DNA of 40,315 nucleotides from Candidatus Nanopelagicales bacterium (GCA_018003655.1 JAGNDY010000007.1:1-40315), one strand, 5' to 3'. Positions 7,641 to 23,925 are shown, numbered from the stretch's first letter. Notes: generated by a model not told the origin, from the letters alone. Program-made: numbers and translations.

Positions 7641-8033
7641 ATGGCGAAGCTGTCCACCGAGGAATTGCTCGACACATTCAAGGAAATGACCCTCATCGAG
7701 CTCTCTGAGTTCGTCAAGCAGTTCGAAGAGGTCTTCAACGTCACCGCAGCGGCTCCAGTTGCCGTTGCAGCCGCTGGCGCACCCGCCGCCGGTGGTGGCG
7801 ACGCTGCCGCCGCCGAGGAGCAGGACGAGTTCGACGTCGTCCTCGAAGAGGTTGGCGCCAAGAAGATCCAGGTCATCAAAGAGGTCCGCGCGCTCACCAG
7901 CCTGGGACTCGGCGAGGCCAAGGCACTCGTTGAGAGCGCACCCAAGGCCGTGCTGGAGAAGGCCAACAAGGCCGATGCAGACAAGGCCAAGGAGGCCCTT
8001 GAGGCCGCCGGCGCGACGGTCACCGTTAAGTAG
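7641..8033 (+). CDS. rplL: 50S ribosomal protein L7/L12
   Basis: 130-residue L12 (bL12), the multicopy stalk protein that recruits and activates EF-Tu and EF-G. The N-terminal dimerisation domain ([20 protein letters not shown]) is followed by an Ala/Gly/Pro hinge (about 35-57) and the C-terminal globular domain ([34 protein letters not shown], and the final [12 protein letters not shown]). Length is normal. ATG 7641 follows CGAAGGGAACG. The stop region merges with the repeat described at 8023-8107. Confidence 0.97.
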   Translation: MAKLSTEELLDTFKEMTLIELSEFVKQFEEVFNVTAAAPVAVAAAGAPAAGGGDAAAAEEQDEFDVVLEEVGAKKIQVIKEVRALTSLGLGEAKALVESAPKAVLEKANKADADKAKEALEAAGATVTVK

Positions 8034-8107
8034 TTAAGTAGTCGACCGAGCGCAAGCGAGGGACAACTACTTAACCGTCAGACACCCGTTAAGTAGTCGA
8101 CCGAGCG
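8023..8107 (+). repeat. Post-stop direct and inverted repeats behind rplL
   Basis: The 20-bp GTTAAGTAGTCGACCGAGCG occurs at 8033-8052 and 8088-8107. The second copy's start (8086-8097) also repeats the rplL end with its stop (8023-8034). Copy one belongs to a hairpin: GTTAAGTAGT (8033-8042) pairs with ACTACTTAAC (8066-8075), and inside it CC-GA-GC closes a GCAA tetraloop with GC-GA-GG, giving tandem G-A mismatches. The design parallels the repeat behind rplK. Confidence 0.85.
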
Positions 8108-8108
8108 A

Positions 8109-8157
8109 AAGAACAGGAAGGCCCGCCACAGAATCTGTGGCGGGCCTTCCTGTTCTT
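8109..8157 (+). terminator. Strong intrinsic terminator after rplL
   Basis: A perfect 23-bp inverted repeat (8109-8131 and 8135-8157) with a 3-nt AAT loop, ending in TTCTT. It probably ends or strongly attenuates the rplJ-rplL transcript before rpoB, giving the usual excess of L12 over polymerase subunits. The exceptionally long perfect stem would also block 3' exonucleases. Confidence 0.85.
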
Positions 8158-8297
8158 ACGGCGTCACAGGACGCACGCGTGCGTCAGTCGTCATCCACAT
8201 GCAGTACCGCGGTGCTTGACCTGACCACCGCAACCGGGGAGGATCGCTGGGAGTTGATCGGTTGGCACCGGAAGCGGGTAGGAGAGCCGCCAGCGGG

Positions 8298-8327
8298 GCA
8301 CGACTGTGAGTCGCCTCACAGTCGTGC
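8298..8327 (+). terminator. 13-bp hairpin upstream of the rpoB promoter
   Basis: GCACGACTGTGAG (8298-8310) and its exact complement (8315-8327) enclose TCGC, followed by CTTCCT. It may be a backup terminator for rplJL or a structured element just upstream of the rpoB promoter. Confidence 0.6.
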
Positions 8328-8347
8328 CTTCCTACAGCCACCTGGTA

Positions 8348-8376
8348 TTGGCGTGCGCCCGCCCGTGAGTTACTGT
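8348..8376 (+). promoter_or_regulatory. Candidate rpoB-rpoC promoter
   Basis: TTGGCG (8348-8353), a 17-nt spacer and TACTGT (8371-8376). This fits the actinobacterial housekeeping pattern (TTGnnn, TAnnnT). The predicted transcript would start near 8383, leaving a leader of about 170 nt before the preferred rpoB start. Confidence 0.6.
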
Positions 8377-8556
8377 GTTGTATTGCGCTGCCCGTCATCT
8401 CGTCGCATCAGTTCAACAACCGTGAGTTCAGAAGTCCCTTCGAAGCCGTCACCTTTGAAGCGAGACGTGGAACCTCGGGGGAACCAGAAGCTTGACACCG
8501 TGTGATTGGCGTGCGCTCAATCAGCCGAATTGCGAGCAGCCCGGAAGGACCTGTCG

Positions 8557-12021
<3,465 letters not shown>

Positions 12022-12024
12022 TCC

Positions 12025-15906
<3,882 letters not shown>

Positions 15907-15923
15907 TCACAACTGATCCGTCA

Positions 15924-15971
15924 AGAGGCGGTGACCGCGACCACTACAGGTGGGCGTCGGTCACCGCCTCT
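15924..15971 (+). terminator. Terminator after rpoC
   Basis: A perfect 14-bp stem (15924-15937 with 15958-15971) encloses a 20-nt loop that itself forms a short inner stem (CCAC/GTGG). No clear T tract follows. It closes the rpoBC transcription unit before the amidohydrolase gene. Confidence 0.75.
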
Positions 15972-16050
15972 CGGCATTCCGGGTGCCTCCAGTCGGCAAG
16001 CGAGGGTGATTTCCCCTAGCGTTTCGCCAGACGTTCGACAAGGGAGGGCC

Positions 16051-17742
16051 ATGGCGGATCAAGTTGAAACCAGCGACGATAGGCACCTGACGGTCTACCT
16101 CGCAAAGAAGATCCTGACAATGGAAAAGGATCTTCCCGAAGCAACTGCGGTCGGGGTCATCGACGGGCGAATCGCGGGAGTCGGTTCGCTCGACGACCTC
16201 AAGCCGTGGATGGATCAGTACCCGCACACCGTCGACCGCAGCCTTGCCGACAAGTTCCTCATGCCAGGCTTCATCGATCCCCACGTGCACCCATTCATCC
16301 CGGCCGTGCTCACGCAGATGCCGTTCATCGCACCCGACACCTGGCACCTACCAACGGGTGACTTCCCTGGCGTGATCGGTCACGACGAGTACGTCGCGAA
16401 GGTTCGCGAACTCCTGAGCGCACACGACGCGTCACAGGTGCCCTTCTTCACGTGGGGCTTTCACGAGATGTTCCATGGTCGGGTGGACCGCGAGGTCATC
16501 GATGAGGAGATCTCACGCGACCAACCTGTTTTCATCTGGCACCGCTCCTTCCACGACATCATCACCAACTCAGCGGGACTCAAGCTCTTGGGAATGACGT
16601 CCAGCGATGACATCCCCGAACTCGCCCGCGACGGTGTCGACCTGGCGACCGGCAAGTTCTCCGAAAGCGGGCTGTCGGCGATCTTTCCCAAAATCCAGCC
16701 CTACTTCTTCAGCGCGGAGCGGCTTACCGCCGGGTTCGGTGCCTTCGCCCAGATGGTGCATCGTGGTGGCGTCACGATGGTCGCGGACATGGGGACCGGA
16801 ATCATGGCACCGATGGGTGTGGAGGCAGCCGCGATCAGGATGGCCTTCGAGCGCGACGGTGTGCCATTCCGCACCCAACTGACCCCAATAGAGACGAGCT
16901 TCGCCAGCGAAGGTCAAACTCCGGATCAGGCGCTGAGCGCCGTCCGCGAGGAGATCGACAAAGGCGGCTACCGCGTCTTCATGGCCGAGCACTTCAAACT
17001 CATGGTCGACGGTGCGTTCTTCAGTCAGGGCTTCCAGTTGTGCGAGCCGGGTTATGTCGATGGTCACGAGGGGGCGTGGGTACTGCCGCCAGAGACAACG
17101 ACGAGCTTCGCGCAGGCATTCTGGAAGGCCGGATTCACTTTGCACGCGCACTGCAACGGCGATGGCGGCGCCCAGTACACCCTGGGGCTGCTCAATCAAC
17201 TCCTCGACGACCACCCGCGGTTTGATCACCGGTTCGCCTTCGAGCACTTCGGCTATTCGACCGAGGAGCAAAATCGTCGGCTGGCGGATCTCGGCGCCGT
17301 CGTCTCCGGTCAGCCCTGGTACATCCACATGCTCGGCGACAAGTACGCGGAGTCCGGCATGGGCGTCGACCGCGCCCACCAGATGTGTCGTTTCGGCTCA
17401 ATCGTCGACAAGGGAGTCCCACTGGCGCTGCATTCCGATTGCACGATGGCGCCGTTGGAACCACTGCGGCTGGCGTGGGCAGCAGGTACGCGTCAGACGG
17501 TTGGGGGAAACGTCATCGGCGAATCGCAGCGGTTGAGCCTCGATGCGGCACTGCGAGCCATCACCATCGAAGCCGCCTGGGTACTGCGAGCCGAGGATTC
17601 GGTCGGCACGATTCGCACCGGAAAGCGCGCTGACTTTGTGGTGCTCGAGGCCGACCCGTATGAGGTAGGCCTCGAGGGCCTGCCAGACATCGAGATTTGG
17701 GGAACCGTCTTCGCTGGCGAACTGACGCCGATCCAGCGCTAA
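16051..17742 (+). CDS. YtcJ-like metal-dependent amidohydrolase (amidohydrolase family 3)
   Basis: 563-residue cytosolic hydrolase of the amidohydrolase superfamily. The small beta domain (LTVYLAKKILTMEKDLPEA, IDGRIAGVGS) leads to the HxH metal site in GFIDPHVHP (His78, His80). Further ligand candidates are His365/His367 in HAHCNGDGG, His399 in FEHFG, and Asp463 in LHSDCTMAP. The C-terminus has the family ITIEAAWVLRAEDSVGTIRTGKRADFVVLE. Such proteins cleave amides or related bonds, but the substrate cannot be predicted; many are annotated only as YtcJ-like. ATG 16051 is set by AGGGAGGG just upstream; the frame opens earlier, across the rpoC terminator. It is a non-ribosomal gene between rpoC and the str operon. 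Confidence 0.85.
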   Translation: MADQVETSDDRHLTVYLAKKILTMEKDLPEATAVGVIDGRIAGVGSLDDLKPWMDQYPHTVDRSLADKFLMPGFIDPHVHPFIPAVLTQMPFIAPDTWHLPTGDFPGVIGHDEYVAKVRELLSAHDASQVPFFTWGFHEMFHGRVDREVIDEEISRDQPVFIWHRSFHDIITNSAGLKLLGMTSSDDIPELARDGVDLATGKFSESGLSAIFPKIQPYFFSAERLTAGFGAFAQMVHRGGVTMVADMGTGIMAPMGVEAAAIRMAFERDGVPFRTQLTPIETSFASEGQTPDQALSAVREEIDKGGYRVFMAEHFKLMVDGAFFSQGFQLCEPGYVDGHEGAWVLPPETTTSFAQAFWKAGFTLHAHCNGDGGAQYTLGLLNQLLDDHPRFDHRFAFEHFGYSTEEQNRRLADLGAVVSGQPWYIHMLGDKYAESGMGVDRAHQMCRFGSIVDKGVPLALHSDCTMAPLEPLRLAWAAGTRQTVGGNVIGESQRLSLDAALRAITIEAAWVLRAEDSVGTIRTGKRADFVVLEADPYEVGLEGLPDIEIWGTVFAGELTPIQR

Positions 17743-17781
17743 GACTCCCCGGGTTGCCATCCGTCGCCTTACCCCCTCGCG

Positions 17782-17852
17782 ACTTTGCTACCGCAACACG
17801 CCGCGCGCCCGACCGTTTCCATGCCCGCAGCGGCGTGTTGCGGTAGCAAAGT
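17782..17852. terminator. Long inverted repeat after the amidohydrolase gene
   Basis: Two 23-nt arms (17782-17804 and 17830-17852) are perfect complements around a 25-nt loop, flanked by a partly pairing C-rich/G-rich extension (17772-17780, 17853-17863). No T tract. It may act as a terminator or be a copy of a dispersed palindromic repeat. Confidence 0.7.
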
Positions 17853-17868
17853 GGGAGGAGGGGTTCTC

Positions 17869-17899
17869 GGTACGGCGGCTGACGCGCCGTCGCCGTACC
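17869..17899. repeat. Second hairpin before the DUF4190-like gene
   Basis: GGTACGGCG (17869-17877) pairs with CGCCGTACC (17891-17899) around a 13-nt loop, directly after the longer inverted repeat. Function unknown. Confidence 0.6.
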
Positions 17900-17968
17900 T
17901 CGTGCGTTTGACCCTGACACTGCGCGACTGACAGACTCGCGCCAGACCTACCAACGCTTGGAGGATTG

Positions 17969-18559
17969 GTGTCCGATCAGCAACCACCGCAACCGCCGCC
18001 GCCCGATTCAGACGGCGGTGACTCCGGTCAGCCACCCGTCCCGCCAATGCCGCCAGCAGGGCCACCCCAGCAGCCGCAGCCGCCGCAGTACGGGCAACCG
18101 CCACAGCAGCCCCCGACGCAGCCGCAGCAACCACCGACATACGGCCAGCAACCTGGCGGGTTCCAGCCGCCGCCACCTGTGGGTGGCGCGCCCGCGCCAC
18201 AGGGCAGCTATGCCTACAACCCCGGATACGGCGGGGGAGTGCCGCAGGTGCCGATGCCGCAGACGAACAACAACGCCATTGTTGGGTTTGTGCTTGCCCT
18301 GGTGGCATGGTTCGTTTGCCCAATCGTCGCTGCGATCGTCGCCTTGGTGTTCGCCAGCAAGGGTGGCAAAGAGATCGCGGCCAGCAACGGGTGGCAGACC
18401 GGCGCTGGCTTTGTCACCGCCGCGAAGATCATTGCTTGGATCAACATCGTGGTGTTCATCCTGTTGGGCATCGTCTACGCGATCATCATCATTGTTGTGA
18501 TCGCCAATCCTGACGTTGTCCCGACGCCGACATCGTCGTTCTCCTTCCCGACCGCCTAG
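17969..18559 (+). CDS. Pro/Gln-rich DUF4190-like small membrane protein
   Basis: 196-residue protein of unknown function. Residues 1 to about 95 are extremely rich in Pro, Gln and Gly (PPQQPQPPQYGQPP and similar), predicted disordered and cytosolic. The C-terminal half has two hydrophobic segments (about 98-125 and 143-170): AIVGFVLALVAWFVCPIVAA, then the SKGGKEIAASNG link, then AAKIIAWINIVVFILLG. This layout is typical of actinobacterial DUF4190 proteins, which are common and uncharacterised. I choose GTG 17969, with GGAGG 4-5 nt upstream, over the adjacent TTG 17966. It stands alone between two hairpins and the str promoter. Confidence 0.8.
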   Translation: MSDQQPPQPPPPDSDGGDSGQPPVPPMPPAGPPQQPQPPQYGQPPQQPPTQPQQPPTYGQQPGGFQPPPPVGGAPAPQGSYAYNPGYGGGVPQVPMPQTNNNAIVGFVLALVAWFVCPIVAAIVALVFASKGGKEIAASNGWQTGAGFVTAAKIIAWINIVVFILLGIVYAIIIIVVIANPDVVPTPTSSFSFPTA

Positions 18560-19048
18560 CGGATCGCCCGCCGGGTTACCCGGGTGGCAGGAAGGCACGG
18601 CAGATCGACACAACCGGGCCGAGGCAGGCAGCGCGCCAACCGCAATGACGGGCTGGTTGTGAGGCGACGGCTGCCACCGTGCGTCGGTTACGTCACAATG
18701 GACCTATTACGCAGGGACCGGCTTTGACCTGCCCCAAGTGCGTCAGGTACCGTAGTGATTCGTGCCTGGGACACCTCGGGCACCCGCTGGTTCACGAAGT
18801 AGCCATAGGGGCAAGTTCCCACTTGGGCAGCGTCGGAGTGATAACTCCGCGAAGTGCTTGGGGAACGTACCCGATGAGCTGGTGACGTAGCGGTTTCGGC
18901 CCCACAAGTCGAACGGTCGGTTCACGACTGCTGCCCATCTGGGCAGTGGACGCGACACGCCCGAGCGCGGGGGTCGGAGCTCCGGGGTGAATCTGCATGA
19001 CGAGAACGACCAAGACAACCATCAAACCCTCGCACGTACGGAGACTCG
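18560..19048 (+). other. Gene-free region and str operon leader
   Basis: About 490 nt without a credible gene. It contains the str promoter (18724-18753) and a leader of roughly 290 nt to rpsL. Within the leader are small hairpins: CGGAGT/ACTCCG with a GATA loop (18834-18849) and CTGCCCA/TGGGCAG (18931-18946). A leader this long ahead of rpsL could be regulatory, but I recognise no known riboregulator in it. Short frames here (e.g. 18679-18885) overlap the promoter and look non-coding. Confidence 0.7.
18724..18753 (+). promoter_or_regulatory. Candidate str operon promoter (rpsL-rpsG-fusA-tuf)
   Basis: TTGACC (18724-18729), an 18-nt spacer and TACCGT (18748-18753). This is the best -35/-10 pair in the window and sits at the expected distance to drive rpsL. 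Confidence 0.65.
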
Positions 19049-19423
19049 GTGCCCACGATCCAACAGTTGGTCCGCAAGGGCCGGCAGGACAAGGTCTCGA
19101 AGAACAAGACCCCTGCGCTTAAGGGAAGCCCCCAGCGACGTGGGGTCTGCACGCGCGTGTACACAACCACGCCCAAGAAGCCGAACTCGGCACTGCGCAA
19201 GGTCGCTCGTGTGCGCCTTAGCAGCGGCATCGAGGTCACGGCATACATCCCGGGCGTCGGACACAACCTGCAGGAGCACTCGATCGTTCTCGTGCGCGGT
19301 GGTCGCGTCAAGGACCTCCCCGGCGTTCGGTACAAGGTTGTTCGCGGTGCCCTCGACACCCAGGGCGTCAAGAATCGCAAGCAGGCTCGCAGCCGCTACG
19401 GAGCAAAGAAGGAGAAGGGCTGA
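19049..19423 (+). CDS. rpsL: 30S ribosomal protein S12
   Basis: 124-residue S12 (uS12), part of the decoding centre. The invariant loops [19 protein letters not shown] and [12 protein letters not shown] are present, including the Lys residues whose change gives streptomycin resistance elsewhere; the sequence is of the sensitive type. The start is GTG 19049, followed by the standard [11 protein letters not shown]. The C-terminal [17 protein letters not shown] is typical of Gram-positives. rpsG follows 1 nt after the stop. Confidence 0.97.
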   Translation: MPTIQQLVRKGRQDKVSKNKTPALKGSPQRRGVCTRVYTTTPKKPNSALRKVARVRLSSGIEVTAYIPGVGHNLQEHSIVLVRGGRVKDLPGVRYKVVRGALDTQGVKNRKQARSRYGAKKEKG

Positions 19424-19424
19424 C

Positions 19425-19895
19425 ATGCCTCGCAAAGGCCCCGCACCCAAGCGCCCGATCATTGTCGATCCGGTCTACGCATCCCCGCTGGTTACCCAGC
19501 TGGTGAACAAGGTTCTGCTCGACGGCAAGAAGTCGACCGCTGAAGACATCGTTTACGGCGCACTCGAAGGCTGCCGCGAGAAGACCGGCACCGACCCGGT
19601 CCTCACCCTCAAGCGCGCGCTGGACAACATCAAGCCAACCCTTGAGGTTCGCAGCCGTCGCGTTGGTGGCGCCACCTACCAGGTGCCCGTTGAGGTCAAG
19701 CCAGCCCGCAGCACCACGCTGTCACTTCGCTGGTTGATCGGTTACTCCCGCGCCCGTCGCGAGAAGACGATGACCGAGCGACTGATGAACGAGATTCTGG
19801 ATGCCAGCAACGGTTTAGGTGCCAGCGTCAAGAAGCGCGAAGACACCCACAAGATGGCCGAAGCCAACAAGGCGTTCGCCCACTACCGCTGGTAA
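19425..19895 (+). CDS. rpsG: 30S ribosomal protein S7
   Basis: 156-residue S7 (uS7), primary binder of the 16S 3' major domain and contact of E-site tRNA. Family blocks present: [56 protein letters not shown] and the terminal [13 protein letters not shown]. The length is exactly standard. ATG 19425 has GGAGAAGGG upstream inside the rpsL end, implying coupled translation. Confidence 0.97.
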   Translation: MPRKGPAPKRPIIVDPVYASPLVTQLVNKVLLDGKKSTAEDIVYGALEGCREKTGTDPVLTLKRALDNIKPTLEVRSRRVGGATYQVPVEVKPARSTTLSLRWLIGYSRARREKTMTERLMNEILDASNGLGASVKKREDTHKMAEANKAFAHYRW

Positions 19896-19945
19896 TTCAG
19901 CCCCTACACATTCACTCACCCATAGAAAAGACGCAGGAGAACCTC

Positions 19946-22069
19946 GTGGCAACCGGAACCGCAACCGACCTCGCCAAGGTCCGCAACATCGGGATCATGG
20001 CGCATATCGACGCGGGCAAAACCACCACCACCGAGCGCATCCTGTTCTACACCGGCATCAACTACAAGATCGGTGAAGTTCACGAGGGTGCGGCCACCAT
20101 GGACTGGATGGAGCAGGAGCAGGAGCGTGGCATCACGATTACGTCCGCTGCCACCACCTGTCACTGGAACGACCACCAGATCAACATCATCGACACCCCC
20201 GGCCACGTCGACTTCACCGTCGAGGTTGAGCGGTCGCTGCGCGTACTTGACGGAGCGGTGGCCGTTTTTGACGGCGTTGCCGGTGTCGAGCCGCAATCCG
20301 AGACGGTCTGGCGCCAAGCGGATCGTTACAGCGTCCCGCGCATGTGCTTCATCAACAAGCTCGATCGCACCGGCGCCAACTTCTACATGTGCGTCGACAT
20401 GATCATCGATCGTCTGGGCGCAACTCCGCTGGTTCTGCAGATCCCCATCGGATCTGAAGCTGAACTTCGCGGAGTTGTTGATTTAGTACAGATGAAGGCC
20501 CTCGTGTGGCCAGAAGACACCAAGTTGGGTGAGGAGTACTCCGTCGAGGAGATTCCCGCAAACCTGGCCGATGACGCAGCGCAGTGGCGCGAGAAGCTGA
20601 TCGAGACCATCTCCGAGAATGACGACGAGATGATGGAGAAGTTCCTCGAGGCCGAGGAGCCCACTGTCGCTGAACTGAAGGCTGCGATCCGTCGCGCCAC
20701 CATCGCCAGCACCATCACCCCCGTCCTCACCGGCTCAGCGTTCAAGAACAAGGGCGTTCAGCCCATGCTCGACGCGGTCGTGGACTACCTGCCCTCACCG
20801 CTGGACATCGAGGCCATCAAGGGCCACAAGCCCGGCGACGAGTCCGTCGAGATCGACCGGCAGCCGGACTCCAAGGAGCCGTTCGCAGCGTTGGCATTCA
20901 AGATCGCTGCTGACCCGCACTTGGGCAAGCTGACCTACATCCGCCTGTACTCGGGCACGCTGACGGCTGGATCGTCGGTGCTCAACAGCGTCAAGGGTCG
21001 CAAGGAGCGCATCGGCAAGATCTACCGAATGCACGCGAACAAGCGCGAAGAGATCGACTCGGTCGGTGCCGGCGAAATCGTTGCAGTGATGGGTCTGAAG
21101 GACACCACCACTGGCGAGACCCTCTGCGACCCTAGTAACCAGGTGGTGCTGGAGTCCATGACCTTCCCAGCTCCCGTCATTTCGGTGGCAATCGAGCCGA
21201 AGACCAAGAGCGACCAGGACAAACTGGCGACCGCCATTCAGCGCCTGTCTGACGAGGATCCAACCTTCCGCGTTCACTCCGACGAGGAGACCGGCCAGAC
21301 CATCATCGAGGGTATGGGCGAGTTGCACCTTGAGGTACTCGTCGACCGGATGCGTCGGGAGTTCAACGTCGAGGCCAACGTCGGTAAGCCACAGGTCGCC
21401 TACCGCGAGACCCTGACCAAAGCCGTCGACAAGGTCGAATACACGCACAAGAAGCAGACCGGTGGTTCGGGTCAGTTCGGCCGCGTCATCATTGCGATCG
21501 CGCCAAACACCCCGACCGGCGAGGACGACGACGATCGTTCAGAGACCGGCTACGAGTTCGTCAACAAGGTCACCGGTGGGCGCATCCCCCGCGAGTACAT
21601 CCCGTCGATCGATGCCGGTTGCCAGGACGCGATGGAGAACGGCGTTCTCGCTGGCTTCCCGATGGTCGACGTCAAGGTTACGCTGCTCGACGGCGCCTAC
21701 CACGACGTTGACTCCTCCGAGATGGCGTTCAAGATCGCTGGCTCGATGGCGTTCAAGGAAGGCGCCCGTCGCGCCGGACCGGCGCTTCTTGAGCCGATGA
21801 TGGCAGTCGAAGTCTTCACCCCCGATGCCTTCATGGGTGACGTCATCGGCGACCTCAACTCACGCCGCGGCCAGATCCAAGCGATGGACGAGCGCAGCGG
21901 CGCCCGTGTCGTGCGGGCACTGGTTCCGCTTTCAGAAATGTTCGGCTACGTGGGCGATCTGCGCAGCCGCACCCAAGGTCGCGCTAGCTACTCAATGCAG
22001 TTCGATAGCTATGCGCAAGTTCCAAACAACGTAGCCGAAGAAATCATCGCGAAGTCGCGCGGCGAATGA
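19946..22069 (+). CDS. fusA: Elongation factor G
   Basis: 707-residue translocase GTPase. G-domain motifs: [12 protein letters not shown] (P loop, 19-30), the switch [21 protein letters not shown] (G3) and [10 protein letters not shown] (G4). Domains II-V follow, with the characteristic [14 protein letters not shown] and the domain IV tip region; the C-terminal [18 protein letters not shown] is complete. GTG start at 19946, preceded by CGCAGGAGAAC. The 50-nt gap from rpsG is normal for str operons. It drives tRNA-mRNA translocation and, with RRF, ribosome recycling. Confidence 0.98.
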   Translation: MATGTATDLAKVRNIGIMAHIDAGKTTTTERILFYTGINYKIGEVHEGAATMDWMEQEQERGITITSAATTCHWNDHQINIIDTPGHVDFTVEVERSLRVLDGAVAVFDGVAGVEPQSETVWRQADRYSVPRMCFINKLDRTGANFYMCVDMIIDRLGATPLVLQIPIGSEAELRGVVDLVQMKALVWPEDTKLGEEYSVEEIPANLADDAAQWREKLIETISENDDEMMEKFLEAEEPTVAELKAAIRRATIASTITPVLTGSAFKNKGVQPMLDAVVDYLPSPLDIEAIKGHKPGDESVEIDRQPDSKEPFAALAFKIAADPHLGKLTYIRLYSGTLTAGSSVLNSVKGRKERIGKIYRMHANKREEIDSVGAGEIVAVMGLKDTTTGETLCDPSNQVVLESMTFPAPVISVAIEPKTKSDQDKLATAIQRLSDEDPTFRVHSDEETGQTIIEGMGELHLEVLVDRMRREFNVEANVGKPQVAYRETLTKAVDKVEYTHKKQTGGSGQFGRVIIAIAPNTPTGEDDDDRSETGYEFVNKVTGGRIPREYIPSIDAGCQDAMENGVLAGFPMVDVKVTLLDGAYHDVDSSEMAFKIAGSMAFKEGARRAGPALLEPMMAVEVFTPDAFMGDVIGDLNSRRGQIQAMDERSGARVVRALVPLSEMFGYVGDLRSRTQGRASYSMQFDSYAQVPNNVAEEIIAKSRGE

Positions 22070-22075
22070 GTGAAG

Positions 22076-22105
22076 TTGCAACACCCCGCCCAGAGCGGAC
22101 ATAAG
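22076..22105 (+). promoter_or_regulatory. Weak candidate promoter for tuf
   Basis: TTGCAA (22076-22081), 18 nt, CATAAG (22100-22105) in the fusA-tuf spacer. Separate tuf promoters inside the str operon are known in other bacteria, but this match is weak. Confidence 0.25.
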
Positions 22106-22145
22106 GCCAGCAAGACTGGGAACAACAACTAAACCACCAGACCGG

Positions 22146-22166
22146 CCCACTCCCCGACGGAGTGGG
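22146..22166 (+). other. Hairpin between fusA and tuf
   Basis: CCCACTCC (22146-22153) pairs with GGAGTGGG (22159-22166) around a 5-nt loop. It could be a weak terminator, a processing site or an mRNA-stabilising 5' structure for tuf. Confidence 0.55.
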
Positions 22167-22203
22167 GCAGCACCGGATAAGACAAGAAACTTAGGAGGCC
22201 CCC

Positions 22204-23397
22204 GTGGCGAAGGCGAAGTTCGAGCGGACTAAGCCGCACGTCAACATCGGCACCATTGGTCACATTGACCATGGAAAGACGACGCTCACAGCGGCGATCA
22301 CCAAGGTGCTGCACGACAAGTACCCCGAGCTGAACGAGGCTTCGGCCTTCGATCAGATCGATAAGGCGCCAGAAGAGCGTCAGCGCGGTATCACCATCTC
22401 GATCGCGCACGTCGAGTACCAGACCGAGCAGCGTCACTACGCACACGTCGACTGCCCGGGTCACGCCGACTACATCAAGAACATGATCACCGGTGCTGCG
22501 CAGATGGACGGCGCGATCCTGGTTGTGGCAGCGACCGATGGTCCGATGCCGCAGACCAAGGAGCACGTCATCCTGGCTCGCCAGGTCGGTGTGCCCTCGA
22601 TCGTGGTTGCGCTCAACAAGTGCGACATGGTCGACGACGAAGAGATCCTTGAGCTCGTCGAGCTTGAGGTTCGCGAGCTCCTCAGCTCCTACGAGTTCCC
22701 CGGCGACGACGTCCCCGTGGTTCGCGTGGCAGCCTTCCCGGCGCTCAGTGGCGACGAGAAGTGGGGCGAGTCGGTCCTCGAGCTCATGAACGCGGTCGAC
22801 GAGTACATCCCGACCCCCGAGCGCGACGTCGACAAGCCGTTCCTGATGCCCGTTGAGGATGTGTTCACGATCACCGGTCGCGGCACCGTCGTCACCGGCC
22901 GTATCGAGCGTGGCATCGTCAAGGTCAACGAGGAAGTCGAGCTCGTTGGTATCCGCGAGGGTTCCTCCAAGACCACCGTCACCGGCATCGAGATGTTCCG
23001 CAAGCTGCTCGACGAGGGTCAGGCCGGCGAAAACGTCGGACTTCTCCTTCGCGGCACCAAGCGTGAAGATGTCGAGCGCGGCATGGTCATCGTCAAGCCC
23101 GGCACCACGACTCCCCACACGGAGTTCGAGGCGCAGGCTTACATCCTGTCCAAGGACGAAGGCGGCCGTCACACGCCGTTCTTCAACAACTATCGTCCTC
23201 AGTTCTACTTCCGCACCACTGACGTGACCGGCGTCGTGACCCTCCCCGAGGGCACCGAGATGGTCATGCCAGGCGACAACACCGAGATGAGCGTTCAGCT
23301 CATCCAGCCAGTCGCCATGGAAGACGGACTGAAGTTCGCAATTCGTGAGGGTGGCCGCACCGTCGGCGCCGGTCGCGTTACGAAGATCACTAAGTAG
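22204..23397 (+). CDS. tuf: Elongation factor Tu
   Basis: 397-residue EF-Tu, which delivers aminoacyl-tRNA to the ribosome. G motifs: GHIDHGKTT (19-27), [12 protein letters not shown] (switch I), [12 protein letters not shown] (G3) and [10 protein letters not shown] (G4). Domains II and III are complete, ending in [20 protein letters not shown] start is set by TTAGGAGG 5-6 nt upstream. Two consecutive TAG stops (23395-23400) and a terminator follow, ending the str operon. Confidence 0.98.
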   Translation: MAKAKFERTKPHVNIGTIGHIDHGKTTLTAAITKVLHDKYPELNEASAFDQIDKAPEERQRGITISIAHVEYQTEQRHYAHVDCPGHADYIKNMITGAAQMDGAILVVAATDGPMPQTKEHVILARQVGVPSIVVALNKCDMVDDEEILELVELEVRELLSSYEFPGDDVPVVRVAAFPALSGDEKWGESVLELMNAVDEYIPTPERDVDKPFLMPVEDVFTITGRGTVVTGRIERGIVKVNEEVELVGIREGSSKTTVTGIEMFRKLLDEGQAGENVGLLLRGTKREDVERGMVIVKPGTTTPHTEFEAQAYILSKDEGGRHTPFFNNYRPQFYFRTTDVTGVVTLPEGTEMVMPGDNTEMSVQLIQPVAMEDGLKFAIREGGRTVGAGRVTKITK

Positions 23398-23414
23398 TAG
23401 GGCGCGGACTGGAT

Positions 23415-23445
23415 CCGACGCTGCCGCCTCCTGCGGCAGCGTCGG
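23415..23445 (+). terminator. Terminator after tuf
   Basis: A perfect 13-bp GC-rich stem (23415-23427 with 23433-23445) with a CTCCT loop and no T tract. It separates the str operon from the S10 operon. Confidence 0.75.
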
Positions 23446-23594
23446 CCCAGCCCCCGCTTGGGGAGCACGGAGAAAGACGAAGCAAGACAAAGCAATAAAC
23501 GGAAAGACCAAGGGTTCGGTTTGCTGGACCCGCGGGCACGACCAGGAACAGACCAACAGCACAGTGCACGATCTACAGTGAGGAACACGCGGCC

Positions 23595-23903
23595 ATGGCG
23601 GGACAGAAGATCCGCATCAGGCTTAAGGCCTACGACCACGAGGTCATCGACAACTCGGCGAAGAAGATCGTCGAGACGGTGACGCGTACCGGTGCCCAGG
23701 TGGCCGGTCCTGTGCCGCTGCCGACGGAAAAGAACGTGTACTGCGTCATTCGTTCGCCGCACAAGTACAAGGACAGCCGCGAGCACTTCGAGATGCGCAC
23801 TCACAAACGACTCATCGACATCCTTGATCCGACGCCCAAGACGGTGGACTCGCTTATGCGACTTGACCTGCCAGCTGGTGTCGACATCGAGATCAAGCTT
23901 TAG
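23595..23903 (+). CDS. rpsJ: 30S ribosomal protein S10
   Basis: 102-residue S10 (uS10), a 30S head protein and partner of NusB in antitermination complexes. Family blocks: [39 protein letters not shown] and [23 protein letters not shown] 23595 follows a GTGAGGA stretch about 10 nt upstream. First gene of the S10-spc run; about 150 nt of spacer after the tuf terminator should hold its promoter, but I found no convincing -35/-10 pair. Confidence 0.97.
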   Translation: MAGQKIRIRLKAYDHEVIDNSAKKIVETVTRTGAQVAGPVPLPTEKNVYCVIRSPHKYKDSREHFEMRTHKRLIDILDPTPKTVDSLMRLDLPAGVDIEIKL

Positions 23904-23925
23904 ACCAAGGGCGGACACGACAATC

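Larger units (their letters stand above)
8034..8556 (+). other. rplL-rpoB intergenic region (gene-free)
   Basis: About 520 nt without a credible gene. In order it holds the post-stop repeats, a 23-bp perfect hairpin, a 13-bp hairpin (8298-8327), the rpoB promoter (8348-8376) and an untranslated leader of about 170 nt. A 122-codon open frame over 8137-8505 crosses all of these elements and resembles nothing, so I do not call it a gene. Confidence 0.75.

Noticed and set aside
8137-8505. 122-codon + strand open frame between rplL and rpoB
   Set aside because: It runs through a terminator stem, a second hairpin and the rpoB promoter, and resembles no protein family.
18679-18885. 68-codon frame before rpsL
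   Set aside because: It overlaps the str promoter and leader hairpins and has no ribosome-binding site.
22129-23562. 477-codon open frame on the minus strand opposite tuf
   Set aside because: It is the antisense shadow of a highly codon-biased gene; the product is His/Asp/Val-rich with no recognisable domain, while the + strand encodes complete EF-Tu.
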